Below are positions 1-5,527 of a stretch of 5,543 nt of DNA, in pieces. The notes below the pieces were generated by a model. It searched no databases, was not told the DNA's origin, and saw only the letters and a program-made list of their open reading frames with translations. The DNA lies in contig JASEIE010000209.1 in the NCBI GenBank assembly GCA_030024065.1, forward strand, positions 1-5,543, in the 5' to 3' direction. Position 1 is the stretch's first letter; the number at the start of each line of letters is the position of its first letter. The translations under genes were made by a program, and so were the position numbers. This DNA is from Thermodesulfobacteriota bacterium. Lineage in GTDB: Bacteria; Desulfobacterota; BSN033; UBA1163.

Positions 1-29
1 TGTCTTCTCAATTATGGACTGATTAATAT

Positions 30-728
30 ATGAAAGTTCTCGGGATCGATACCTCTACATCCTGCGGAAGTGTTGGATTGGTCATTGACGAACAGGTCGT
101 CTCCGAATACCTTCTCAACATTTCAGTGACCCATTCCGAAAGGCTCCTCGGAGCCATCGAATTCGTCCTCAGAGAAGCTCGCTGCCCAATGGAGGATCTG
201 GATGGATGGGCCATCTCTCTCGGCCCGGGCTCCTTTACCGGGTTGAGAATCGGAGTGAGCGCCATAAAAGGTCTTGCCTTTGCCACCCGAAAACCCGTGG
301 CAGGGATATCCACACTCGATGTACTGGGCTCACAGATTTCTCCAACTCCTCACCTCATCTGTCCGATTCTCGATGCCAGAAAAAAGGAGGTCTATACCGC
401 CTTTTATCGCTACGAGGAAGGAAAACTCCTCAAGAGACTATCTCCATATCAGACCATGAGACCAGAAGATCTCATTAAAAAGATAGACGAGAGGACGATC
501 TTCGTCGGTGATGGAGTGAAAACCTATGGAGACTACATTAAAAAATCTCTCCCCTCCCTATCTCTCTTCCCTCCTGCTCCAATCCATCTCCCCCATGGAT
601 CAACCGTGGCCCGACTGGGTCTCGAACTTCTCATCAGGGGAGAATATTTAGACCTTTCCACATTCACCCCCATCTACGTCCGGCCCTCCGAAGCTGAAGT
701 CAAGTGGCAGGAAAGGCACTCAAATTGA
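30..728 (+). CDS. tsaB: TsaB, tRNA threonylcarbamoyladenosine (t6A) biosynthesis protein
   Basis: TsaB (YeaZ) is the non-catalytic ASKHA-fold partner of TsaD. With TsaE it helps TsaD transfer threonylcarbamoyl from threonylcarbamoyl-AMP to A37 of ANN-decoding tRNAs in the cytoplasm. The 232-residue product has the usual family length. Seen motifs are the N-terminal phosphate-loop-like GIDTSTSCGS (residues 5-14), HSERLL (35-40), the strongly conserved GPGSFTGLRIG (65-75) and DARKKEVY in the middle. The ATG at 30 precedes the DTST strand by only six residues, as expected. The Shine-Dalgarno match is weak (GGA at 16-18). An upstream reading frame, if real, would stop in an ATGA overlap with this start, which would suggest translational coupling. 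The stop codon lies inside the -35 box of the next promoter. Identification is confident; tsaD and tsaE are not in the window. Confidence 0.95.
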   Translation: MKVLGIDTSTSCGSVGLVIDEQVVSEYLLNISVTHSERLLGAIEFVLREARCPMEDLDGWAISLGPGSFTGLRIGVSAIKGLAFATRKPVAGISTLDVLGSQISPTPHLICPILDARKKEVYTAFYRYEEGKLLKRLSPYQTMRPEDLIKKIDERTIFVGDGVKTYGDYIKKSLPSLSLFPPAPIHLPHGSTVARLGLELLIRGEYLDLSTFTPIYVRPSEAEVKWQERHSN

Positions 729-753
729 CAACCACAAAAAAATGTACTAATAT
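725..753 (+). promoter_or_regulatory. sigma70-type promoter for the DUF465 gene
   Basis: TTGACA (725-730), a perfect -35 hexamer, is followed after exactly 17 nt by TAATAT (748-753), which matches the -10 consensus TATAAT at four of six positions. The surrounding DNA is A/T-rich. The predicted start of transcription is near 760, about 40 nt before the next gene. The -35 box contains the tsaB stop codon (TGA, 726-728), so the promoter is packed against the preceding gene. The call is from sequence match only. Confidence 0.7.
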
Positions 754-798
754 TTTTAATAAAACCAGCTGAGATTTCAATTCTTTGCGGAGGTAGAA

Positions 799-1017
799 AT
801 GGGAAACAGGGGGGAAGAGCTAGCCGAGAGGTTGATGAGTGAGAACGAAGATTTTTCAAAGGCGAAAAAAGCACACACCGAACTCGCAAGACAGCTCGAA
901 GAACTCGAGAAGAAACCCTTTCTAACCCCCCAGGATGAAGTGGAGATAAAGATCCTAAAGAAGAAGAAATTGGCTTATAAAGACGAGATGGAAAAAATCT
1001 TGATAAAATACCGATGA
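799..1017 (+). CDS. Small coiled-coil DUF465 (YdcH-like) protein
   Basis: This 72-residue, highly charged protein resembles the DUF465/YdcH family of short helical-hairpin proteins, whose function is not established. Visible family features are an N-terminal helix (about residues 5-38) with the pattern NEDF..AKKAHTEL..QLEELE, then a short turn with P and D (KPFLTPQDEVE), then a second Lys/Glu-rich helix with LKKKKLAYKDEMEKIL (about 51-69). No signal peptide or membrane segment is present. The ATG at 799 is fixed by a strong Shine-Dalgarno sequence, GGAGG at 789-793, five bases upstream. It appears to have its own promoter (725-753) and to be transcribed separately from tsaB. An octamer-based inverted repeat follows directly after its stop. 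Other small coiled-coil families such as SlyX remain possible, but the pattern fits DUF465 better. Confidence 0.8.
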   Translation: MGNRGEELAERLMSENEDFSKAKKAHTELARQLEELEKKPFLTPQDEVEIKILKKKKLAYKDEMEKILIKYR

Positions 1018-1021
1018 AACA

Positions 1022-1153
1022 AATGGAATGATGGAACAATGGAATAATGGGAAAAAGAAGAAGGGACAAAATTTCTTTGCGATTTAAACCCAATATTCCA
1101 AAATTCCATTATTCCACTATTCCAGCTTTTAACCCATCATTCCATTATTCCAT
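1022..1153. repeat. Inverted repeat built from ATGGAATN octamers
   Basis: The left arm (1023-1054) reads as four tandem octamers: ATGGAATG, ATGGAACA, ATGGAATA, ATGGGAAA. Read on the minus strand, the right arm (about 1086-1153) has the same 8-nt period, with ATGGAATA, ATGGAATG, ATGGG, then TGGAATA, GTGGAATA, ATGGAATT, TTGGAATA, TTGGG. Two exact 12-bp complements are 1023-1034 with 1134-1145, and 1039-1050 with 1142-1153; the second can also pair with 1106-1116. Several registers of a large hairpin are therefore possible. The element fills almost all of the spacer between the DUF465 gene and ilvB. Similar octamer spacers are familiar from uncultured bacterial genomes; its function is unknown. 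Confidence 0.8.
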
Positions 1154-1164
1154 ATTTAGGATTT

Positions 1165-2853
1165 ATGAAAAAAACCGGTTCCCAGATCATCGTTGAATGC
1201 CTGAAGAAGGAAGGGGTTGATACCCTTTTTAACTATCCGGGAGGAGCTGTCCTTCCCCTCTTCGACGAACTGGTCAATGCTCCATTCCGCCAGATTCTTG
1301 TCCGTCATGAACAGGCCGCTGTCCATGCAGCAGATGGATATGCCCGGGCCTCGGGAAAAGTGGGAGTGGTAATGGTCACCTCCGGACCGGGTGCTACCAA
1401 CACCGTGACAGGGATCGTCACGGCCTGCATGGACTCCATCCCCATCGTCATCCTCACCGGTCAGATACCCACTTCCATGATTGGAAACGACTCTTTTCAG
1501 GAGGCCGACATCGTGGGGATCACCCGCCCCTGCACCAAACATAACTATCTCGCAAAAGATATTAAAGACTTAAGCCGTATCTTGAAGGAGGCTTTTTATA
1601 TCGCTCGAAGTGGAAGACCCGGACCGGTTCTTGTCGATCTTCCCAAGGATATTCTCGTGGATTCAATGGAATTTAAATATCCGGAAAAGGTCTCAATCCG
1701 TGGATATCGACCGACTTTAGAAGGCCACCCCGGCCAAGTCCAGAGGGCGGTTCATTTGATTCTCAAATCGAAAAAGCCGGTCCTCTATGTGGGAGGGGGA
1801 ATCATCTCCTCCAATGCCTCCAAGGAACTATTCGCTCTTGCTAATAAACTGGGTATCCCTGTAACCATGACGCTGATGGGATTGGGAGGCTTTCCTGGAA
1901 ATCATCCCCTCTCCCTCGGAATGCTGGGAATGCATGGGACCTACCGGGCCAATATGGCTGTCATGGAATCCGATCTTCTCATCGCCATCGGATCTCGTTT
2001 CGATGACAGGGTTACCGGAAAGATTGAATCCTTTGCGCCCCAGGCAGGGGTGATCCATATCGATATCGACCCTACCTCCATCAGTAAAAATGTGAGGGTC
2101 GATCTCCCCATCGTGGGCGACTGTAAACACATCCTTTCAAAGATTCTCTCTCTTCTCGAAAAGGAGGAGATGGCCTCTTTCAGAGAAGGTCTTCATAAAT
2201 GGCACCGTCAAATCGAAAGCTGGAAAGCTATTTACGATCTCAATTATCAACAGGAACAGATCATCAAGCCTCAGTATGTCGTTGAGAAGATTTACGAATT
2301 AACCAGGGGAGAAGCCGTCATCACTACGGAGGTGGGACAGCACCAGATGTGGACAGCCCAGTATTACAAATTTATCAAACCGAGAACTCTTCTCACCTCC
2401 GGTGGATTGGGAACTATGGGATATGGACTCCCCGCAGCCATTGGAGCGCAGGTGGCTCTCCCGAACAGGCTGGTGGTCGGTATCTCGGGGGATGGAAGTT
2501 TCCAGATGAACTCTCAGGAACTGGCCACAGCCGTCCAGTATCGATTGCCGATCAAAGTGGCCATTCTGAACAATGGCTATCTGGGAATGATAAGACAGTG
2601 GCAGGAGTTCTTCTACGGGAAACGCTACGCCTCCTCCTCTTTGGAAGGGGTCTCTCCTGACTTCGTGAAACTGGCAGAGGCTTATGGTGCCGCAGGGCTT
2701 CGGGCAACCAGACCCGAAGAGGTTGTTCCTGTACTGAAGAAGGCCTTTTCTACTCCAGAGCCTGTGGTCATCGATTTCGTGGTCGATCCGGATGAGAATG
2801 TCTATCCAATGGTTCCATCTGGAGAACCTCTCAATCAGATGAGGTTGGTGTAA
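1165..2853 (+). CDS. ilvB: Acetolactate (acetohydroxyacid) synthase, large catalytic subunit
   Basis: IlvB condenses two pyruvates to acetolactate, or pyruvate with 2-oxobutyrate to acetohydroxybutyrate, using ThDP, Mg2+ and FAD. This is the first common step of valine, leucine and isoleucine synthesis. The product has 562 residues, normal for the family. Domains in order are the N-terminal ThDP-binding Pyr domain (about 4-170) with the catalytic Glu in RHEQAA (E49) and the GPGATN motif, the central domain (about 190-325) with GSRFDDR, and the C-terminal PP domain (about 380-530). The PP domain carries the metal/ThDP motif G442-D443-G444 followed by N469-N470. The ATG at 1165 starts the typical [17 protein letters not shown] segment, with AGGA (1158-1161) as an unusually close ribosome site. 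It is separated from its partner ilvN by a 172-nt repeat spacer. No attenuator or leader peptide is visible upstream. Confidence 0.97.
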   Translation: MKKTGSQIIVECLKKEGVDTLFNYPGGAVLPLFDELVNAPFRQILVRHEQAAVHAADGYARASGKVGVVMVTSGPGATNTVTGIVTACMDSIPIVILTGQIPTSMIGNDSFQEADIVGITRPCTKHNYLAKDIKDLSRILKEAFYIARSGRPGPVLVDLPKDILVDSMEFKYPEKVSIRGYRPTLEGHPGQVQRAVHLILKSKKPVLYVGGGIISSNASKELFALANKLGIPVTMTLMGLGGFPGNHPLSLGMLGMHGTYRANMAVMESDLLIAIGSRFDDRVTGKIESFAPQAGVIHIDIDPTSISKNVRVDLPIVGDCKHILSKILSLLEKEEMASFREGLHKWHRQIESWKAIYDLNYQQEQIIKPQYVVEKIYELTRGEAVITTEVGQHQMWTAQYYKFIKPRTLLTSGGLGTMGYGLPAAIGAQVALPNRLVVGISGDGSFQMNSQELATAVQYRLPIKVAILNNGYLGMIRQWQEFFYGKRYASSSLEGVSPDFVKLAEAYGAAGLRATRPEEVVPVLKKAFSTPEPVVIDFVVDPDENVYPMVPSGEPLNQMRLV

Positions 2854-2860
2854 TGGCATG

Positions 2861-3020
2861 AATAACCAAGCTCCAAGCACCAATTTCCAAATAAATTCCA
2901 ATTTCCAATGACCAAAACCTGGCATTAAATTTCTATTTTGGTAATTGGTTATTGGTGCTTATTTGGAGCTTGCCTGCCTGCCGGTAGGCAGGGGATTTGG
3001 TTATTGGAATTTAATTGGGA
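2861..3020. repeat. CCAAT/ATTGG inverted repeat between ilvB and ilvN
   Basis: The left arm (2861-2917) is made of CCAA-containing words and the right arm (2936-3020) of their complements. The core hairpin pairs 2905-2917 (CCAATGACCAAAA) with 2936-2948 (TTTTGGTAATTGG) at 12 of 13 positions around an 18-nt loop. Outer complementary words (AATAACCAA, AAGCACCAAT, CCAAATAAA, AAGCTCC) also recur on the right but in shuffled order, as if the arms had been rebuilt by slippage. The right arm is interrupted by a separate GC-rich palindrome (2973-2992). One reading frame continuous with ilvN crosses the right arm, but its translation looks like repeat sequence, not protein. Confidence 0.8.
2973..2992. 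repeat. 20-nt GC-rich palindrome nested in the larger repeat
   Basis: CCTGCCTGCCGGTAGGCAGG is self-complementary at every position except one G:T wobble (2980 with 2985). It is far more GC-rich than the AT-rich repeat around it and interrupts the right arm between GGAGCTTG and GGATTTGG. This looks like a small palindromic unit inserted into, or captured by, an older repeat. No function can be assigned. Confidence 0.75.
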
Positions 3021-3025
3021 TTAAT

Positions 3026-3523
3026 ATGCGTCATGTTATAACCCTCGTGGTTGAAAATGAGTTCGGTGTCCTGGCAAGGATCGCAGGCCTCTTCAGTGGC
3101 AGGGGTTTTAACATCGAAAGCCTCTCGGTTGCTGAAACCCTCGACCCCACCATCTCCACCATGACCATCGTCACCCGCGGGGATGATCAGATCATCGAGC
3201 AGGTGACCAAACAATTGAACAAACTGATTTCTGTCATCAAGGTGGTCGATCTCATCGATAGAGATTTTGTGGAGAGGGAGATGGTCCTGATCAAAGTCTC
3301 GGCCACGGAAAAAACCCGGGAGGAAATCCTCCGGATTGTGGACATCTTCAGGGGAAAAGTCATCGATGTGGGAAACAAAACCTATACCGTTGAAGTGACA
3401 GGGGATGAGAAGAAGATCGACGCCATTCTCTCCCTCCTTAAGCCTCTGGGCATAAAAGAACTGGTGAGGACAGGTGCTGTGGCCATGTCGAGAGGAAGTA
3501 AAGCGATGACCGATCTTTCTTAG
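3026..3523 (+). CDS. ilvN: Acetolactate synthase, small regulatory subunit
   Basis: IlvN (also called IlvH) binds the IlvB large subunit, raises its activity and gives valine feedback inhibition. From the ATG at 3026 the product has 165 residues, the usual short-form length. An ACT domain occupies about residues 2-75, starting MRHVITLVVENEFGVLARIAGLF. It has the conserved N11, G14 and N29 expected around the valine site, and the GRGFNIESL segment typical of the family. The C-terminal domain (about 80-160) includes FRGKVIDVG and ends in RTGAVAMSRG. The same frame is open upstream to 2945, but those extra 27 residues are translated repeat and palindrome, so the later start is chosen. The ribosome site is weak (GGGA at 3017-3020). 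It forms the AHAS pair with ilvB; no ilvC follows. Confidence 0.95.
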   Translation: MRHVITLVVENEFGVLARIAGLFSGRGFNIESLSVAETLDPTISTMTIVTRGDDQIIEQVTKQLNKLISVIKVVDLIDRDFVEREMVLIKVSATEKTREEILRIVDIFRGKVIDVGNKTYTVEVTGDEKKIDAILSLLKPLGIKELVRTGAVAMSRGSKAMTDLS

Positions 3524-3621
3524 AATTTCATCGCAACCGACCTCTTGTGCTGAGCATCCCATCAAAGTGGTGAAAAGAAATTGATCCCCAGGATGGGTTG
3601 GCTTAAAAAGAAGAAGAATTG

Positions 3622-4287
3622 ATGAAAGAGAGTCGATGGCCCATTGCGAAAGAAGGACTTCCATTCCTGATCCCGGCAGCAATCCTTACCCTCCTCTTTG
3701 CCGGGTTGGGATGGAAGGTTTTGACTCTTCCGGGGATCCTCCTCACCCTCTTCATCGCCTTCTTCTTCAGGAATCCGAAGAGGAAGATTCCATTCCTCCA
3801 GAACATCATCCTCTCTCCGGCGGATGGCAGGATCATTCACATTGGAGAATGTGAGGAGGATCGTTTTTTAAAAAAGAAGGCCTTAAAAGTGAGCATCTTT
3901 ATGTCCCCCTTCGATGTCCACATCAATCGTGCCCCTGTTTCTGGAAAGGTTCTTGAGACAAGGTATCATCCGGGCCGATTTTTAATGGCAAGCCGCGACA
4001 AGGCATCTCTTCTCAATGAACAGAATGCCTTCATCCTGGAGACAGAGGATCGGTTTAAGATCCTCCTGGTTCAGATCGCGGGTTTTGTGGCGAGAAGGAT
4101 CGTCTGCTATGCCAAAGCAGGAACCCTCTTGAAGAGAGGAGAAATTTTTGGTATGATTCGATTTGGGTCAAGGGTTGACCTCTATCTCCCCACCGATGTC
4201 AAACCGATTGTCAGATTGGGACAACGGGTAAAGGGAGGAGAGTCGATCATCGGGTATCATTATGAAGAAAAGAAGACCACCGATTAG
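3622..4287 (+). CDS. psd: Phosphatidylserine decarboxylase proenzyme, short (PSD-A) type
   Basis: This enzyme decarboxylates phosphatidylserine to phosphatidylethanolamine at the inner membrane. The 221-residue product matches the short family. Two hydrophobic segments (about 13-32 and 35-48) would anchor it, followed by FFRNPKR. SPADG supplies the conserved Asp, and FMSPFDVHINRAP contains the conserved His of the self-cleavage machinery. The self-cleavage site is G182-S183 in IRFGSRVDLYLP. Serine-dependent cleavage there would leave a beta chain (1-182) and a pyruvoyl-blocked alpha chain of 39 residues. ATG 3622 was chosen over the TTG at 3619. The upstream region is purine-rich (3605-3618) without a clear Shine-Dalgarno sequence. 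The last 26 nt overlap pssA, which makes its substrate, so the two are probably co-expressed. Confidence 0.95.
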   Translation: MKESRWPIAKEGLPFLIPAAILTLLFAGLGWKVLTLPGILLTLFIAFFFRNPKRKIPFLQNIILSPADGRIIHIGECEEDRFLKKKALKVSIFMSPFDVHINRAPVSGKVLETRYHPGRFLMASRDKASLLNEQNAFILETEDRFKILLVQIAGFVARRIVCYAKAGTLLKRGEIFGMIRFGSRVDLYLPTDVKPIVRLGQRVKGGESIIGYHYEEKKTTD

Positions 4288-5041
4288 AATGCGGAAAGGG
4301 GTTTACATCCTTCCCAATCTCTTCACCACAGGAAACCTCTTCTGTGGATTCTGGGCGATTATCTCCGTCTTTCAGGAGAAATTTTTCTATGCAGCCGCTG
4401 CCATCCTGCTGGCCACGGTCTTCGATGTTCTTGATGGAAAGGTGGCCCGCCTCTCCGGGGCCACCTCCAAATTTGGAGTCCAGTACGATTCTCTCGCAGA
4501 CCTCGTCTCCTTTGGAGTTGCGCCGGCCCTGCTGGCCTTCAGCTGGGCTCTGAGGCCCTATGGGCGATTTGGCTGGCTGGCTGCTTTTCTCTTCGTCGTC
4601 TGTGGAGCGTTGAGGCTGGCCAGGTTCAATGTCCAGTCCTCCTCTGGGGAGGTAAAACACTTCAAAGGTCTGCCCATCCCAGCTGCCGCTTCCATGATCG
4701 CCCTGACGATTCTCCTCTATCTCCGTCTGATCGAGACAGGATGGGTCAAGGACATTGTCATTCTGGTGATGATCTATATTCTCGCATTCCTCATGGTATC
4801 GAACATTCATTACTTCAGTCTTAAAGAACTTGACCTGGCCAGAAGAAAACCTTTCAGCATCTTCATCTTCATCGTCCTCTCAATGATTGTAATCGTCATG
4901 GAACCCACGCTCGTCCTCTTCGGCTTCATCTTTTTTTACATCCTTTCGGGTCCGGTCAATACGCTTAGGTCGTGGCATAAGAAGAGAGCGCTGAGGAGGC
5001 TGGAACCCACTCTTGAAGAGGATGTGACTGTCCGTGGGTAA
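4262..5041 (+). CDS. pssA: CDP-diacylglycerol-serine O-phosphatidyltransferase
   Basis: PssA transfers the phosphatidyl group of CDP-diacylglycerol to L-serine, giving phosphatidylserine and CMP, and supplies Psd encoded just upstream. It is an integral membrane protein of 259 residues. The complete CDP-alcohol phosphotransferase signature is present as D58-G59, A62-R63, G72, D76 and D80 with the exact family spacing. The opening YILPNLFTTGNLFCGF is typical of the PssA subfamily. Several hydrophobic segments follow (about 42-56, 87-118, 138-152, 160-175, 200-232). The tail is short and charged. The ATG at 4262 overlaps psd by 26 nt. The best purine-rich sequence (GGAGGAG, 4234-4240) is 21 nt away, too far for normal use. 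An in-frame ATG at 4289, just after the psd stop, is a credible alternative start that would remove nine basic residues. Confidence 0.95.
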   Translation: MKKRRPPIRMRKGVYILPNLFTTGNLFCGFWAIISVFQEKFFYAAAAILLATVFDVLDGKVARLSGATSKFGVQYDSLADLVSFGVAPALLAFSWALRPYGRFGWLAAFLFVVCGALRLARFNVQSSSGEVKHFKGLPIPAAASMIALTILLYLRLIETGWVKDIVILVMIYILAFLMVSNIHYFSLKELDLARRKPFSIFIFIVLSMIVIVMEPTLVLFGFIFFYILSGPVNTLRSWHKKRALRRLEPTLEEDVTVRG

Positions 5042-5048
5042 GATACTT

Positions 5049-5078
5049 TTGACTTGTCATCTCCCTCTTTTTTATGTT
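5049..5078 (+). promoter_or_regulatory. Possible tRNA-Asn promoter
   Basis: TTGACT (5049-5054) and TATGTT (5073-5078) are separated by 18 nt and lie about 20 nt upstream of the tRNA, in the short spacer after pssA. The -35 match is good and the -10 match is moderate. No terminator is visible between pssA and this site, so read-through from pssA is also possible. Confidence 0.4.
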
Positions 5079-5098
5079 AATTAATCATCAATAATCAT

Positions 5099-5174
5099 TC
5101 CCTGGTAGCTCAATCGGCAGAGCGGGTGGCTGTTAACCACTAGGTTGCAGGTTCGAGTCCTGCCCGGGGAGCCA
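5099..5174 (+). tRNA. tRNA-Asn (anticodon GUU), CCA encoded
   Basis: A full 76-nt cloverleaf can be drawn. The acceptor TCCCTGG (5099-5105) pairs with CCGGGGA (5164-5170) with one U:G pair. The D-stem is GCTC/GAGC with an AATCGGCA loop. The anticodon stem GGTGG/CCACT holds the loop CTGTTAA, giving anticodon GUU with A37. The variable loop is AGGTT, the T-arm is GCAGG-TTCGAGT-CCTGC, the discriminator is G, and CCA is encoded at 5172-5174. As an ANN-decoding tRNA with A37 it should carry t6A, the modification made with TsaB from the same window. It is the intact copy of a partly duplicated sequence: everything from 5133 onward recurs exactly from 5486. Confidence 0.97.
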
Positions 5175-5190
5175 GCAATTCATGGCCGGG
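5133..5190 (+). repeat. Direct repeat copy 1: tRNA 3' half plus terminator arm
   Basis: These 58 nt (tRNA-Asn from anticodon base 35 to CCA, the ten-base spacer, and the 5' arm of the terminator) are identical to 5486-5543. The two copies are offset by 353 nt and flank the GIY-YIG gene. Confidence 0.95.
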
Positions 5191-5206
5191 GAAACCCGGC
5201 CTTTTT
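5184..5206 (+). terminator. Rho-independent terminator of tRNA-Asn
   Basis: GGCCGGG (5184-5190) and CCCGGCC (5195-5201) form a perfect 7-bp GC stem closed by a GAAA tetraloop and followed by five T (5202-5206). It lies ten bases after the tRNA CCA and ends only four bases before the start codon of the GIY-YIG gene. Its 5' arm recurs at the very end of the window. Confidence 0.9.
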
Positions 5207-5210
5207 ATTT

Positions 5211-5489
5211 ATGAACGCATTCGTTTACATCCTCCAGAGTGAGACCACCCAACGATATTACTGTGGCCAGACCACTGATATTGGCCGACGGCTCCGACAG
5301 CATAATGATCCCGAATATCGTCTCTCAAAAACAACTAAGAGGTTCGATGGCCCTTGGAAGCTCGCGTGGTCCTGTGAGTGTCCGACTAGGGGCGAAGCCA
5401 TGAAGTTGGAGAAGAGGATCAAAGACAGAGGAATCTCCAGGTTCCTCCTAGACGCTCAATCGGCAGAGTCCCGCCTCTGGCGGGATTAA
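5211..5489 (+). CDS. Small GIY-YIG nuclease-domain protein between tRNA copies
   Basis: The 92-residue product is a stand-alone GIY-YIG domain resembling the UPF0213/YhbQ group of predicted endonucleases. Seen are V5-Y6-I7 for 'GIY', Y17-C18-G19 for 'YIG', then QTTDIGRRLRQHN with the catalytic-type Arg (R26/R27) and H31-N32, and E67 in KLEKRIK as the likely metal-binding Glu. All key positions are present, so it could be active. ATG 5211 starts at the usual distance before VYIL. The same frame is open back to 5145, but that part is tRNA sequence. There is no Shine-Dalgarno sequence; the start sits four bases after the tRNA terminator T-run. Residues 82-92 are encoded by a second copy of the tRNA D-arm and by a palindrome, and the stop codon is in the repeated tRNA block. 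Its DNA target, if any, is unknown. Confidence 0.85.
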   Translation: MNAFVYILQSETTQRYYCGQTTDIGRRLRQHNDPEYRLSKTTKRFDGPWKLAWSCECPTRGEAMKLEKRIKDRGISRFLLDAQSAESRLWRD

Positions 5490-5527
5490 CCACTAGGTTG
5501 CAGGTTCGAGTCCTGCCCGGGGAGCCA
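5454..5527 (+). pseudogene. Broken second copy of tRNA-Asn
   Basis: Positions 5454-5468 equal the D-arm of the intact tRNA (5108-5122), and 5486-5527 equal its 3' half from the second anticodon base through CCA (5133-5174). The ten bases 5123-5132 of the intact gene, which carry the 5' anticodon stem and G34, are replaced here by a 17-nt palindrome. There is no proper acceptor 5' strand: the bases before the D-arm (TCCTAGAC) only faintly resemble TCCCTGGTA. This copy cannot fold as a working tRNA-Asn. Confidence 0.85.
5469..5485. repeat. 7-bp perfect palindrome in the tRNA remnant
   Basis: TCCCGCC (5469-5475) and GGCGGGA (5479-5485) are perfect complements around a TCT loop. It sits exactly where the two matching blocks of the tRNA duplication are interrupted, and it encodes the SRLWRD C-terminus of the GIY-YIG protein up to the Asp codon. 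It looks like a small mobile or REP-like palindrome, but a second copy is not present in this window to prove it. Confidence 0.8.

Noticed and set aside
1..33. Possible C-terminal tail of an upstream gene (reading CLLNYGLINI, then TGA overlapping the tsaB ATG).
   Set aside because: Only ten codons are visible and they match no family I recognise; the other two frames also stop just before tsaB, so the frame cannot be chosen.
1060..1164. Attenuator, T-box or leader peptide for branched-chain amino acid control upstream of ilvB.
   Set aside because: No run of Ile/Val/Leu codons, no T-box-like motif and no terminator T-run; the space is taken by the octamer repeat.
2299..2925. Long minus-strand open frame opposite the ilvB 3' half.
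   Set aside because: It mirrors a clearly conserved + strand gene, shows no recognisable domain, and its start region lies in the intergenic repeat.
2945..3025. A 27-residue N-terminal extension of IlvN.
   Set aside because: It is the translation of the intergenic repeat and nested palindrome; the family N-terminus MRHVITLVVENE begins at 3026.
3558..3597. Possible terminator hairpin between ilvN and psd (CCCATC with GATGGG).
   Set aside because: Only six pairs around a 28-nt loop and no T-run; not better than chance.
3011..3682. Minus-strand open frame opposite ilvN.
   Set aside because: It is a shadow of ilvN codons, with His/Asp-rich composition typical of antisense frames and no family match.
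5145..5210. A longer GIY-YIG protein starting within the tRNA.
   Set aside because: The extension is translated tRNA T-arm, CCA end and terminator; the domain starts normally from ATG 5211.
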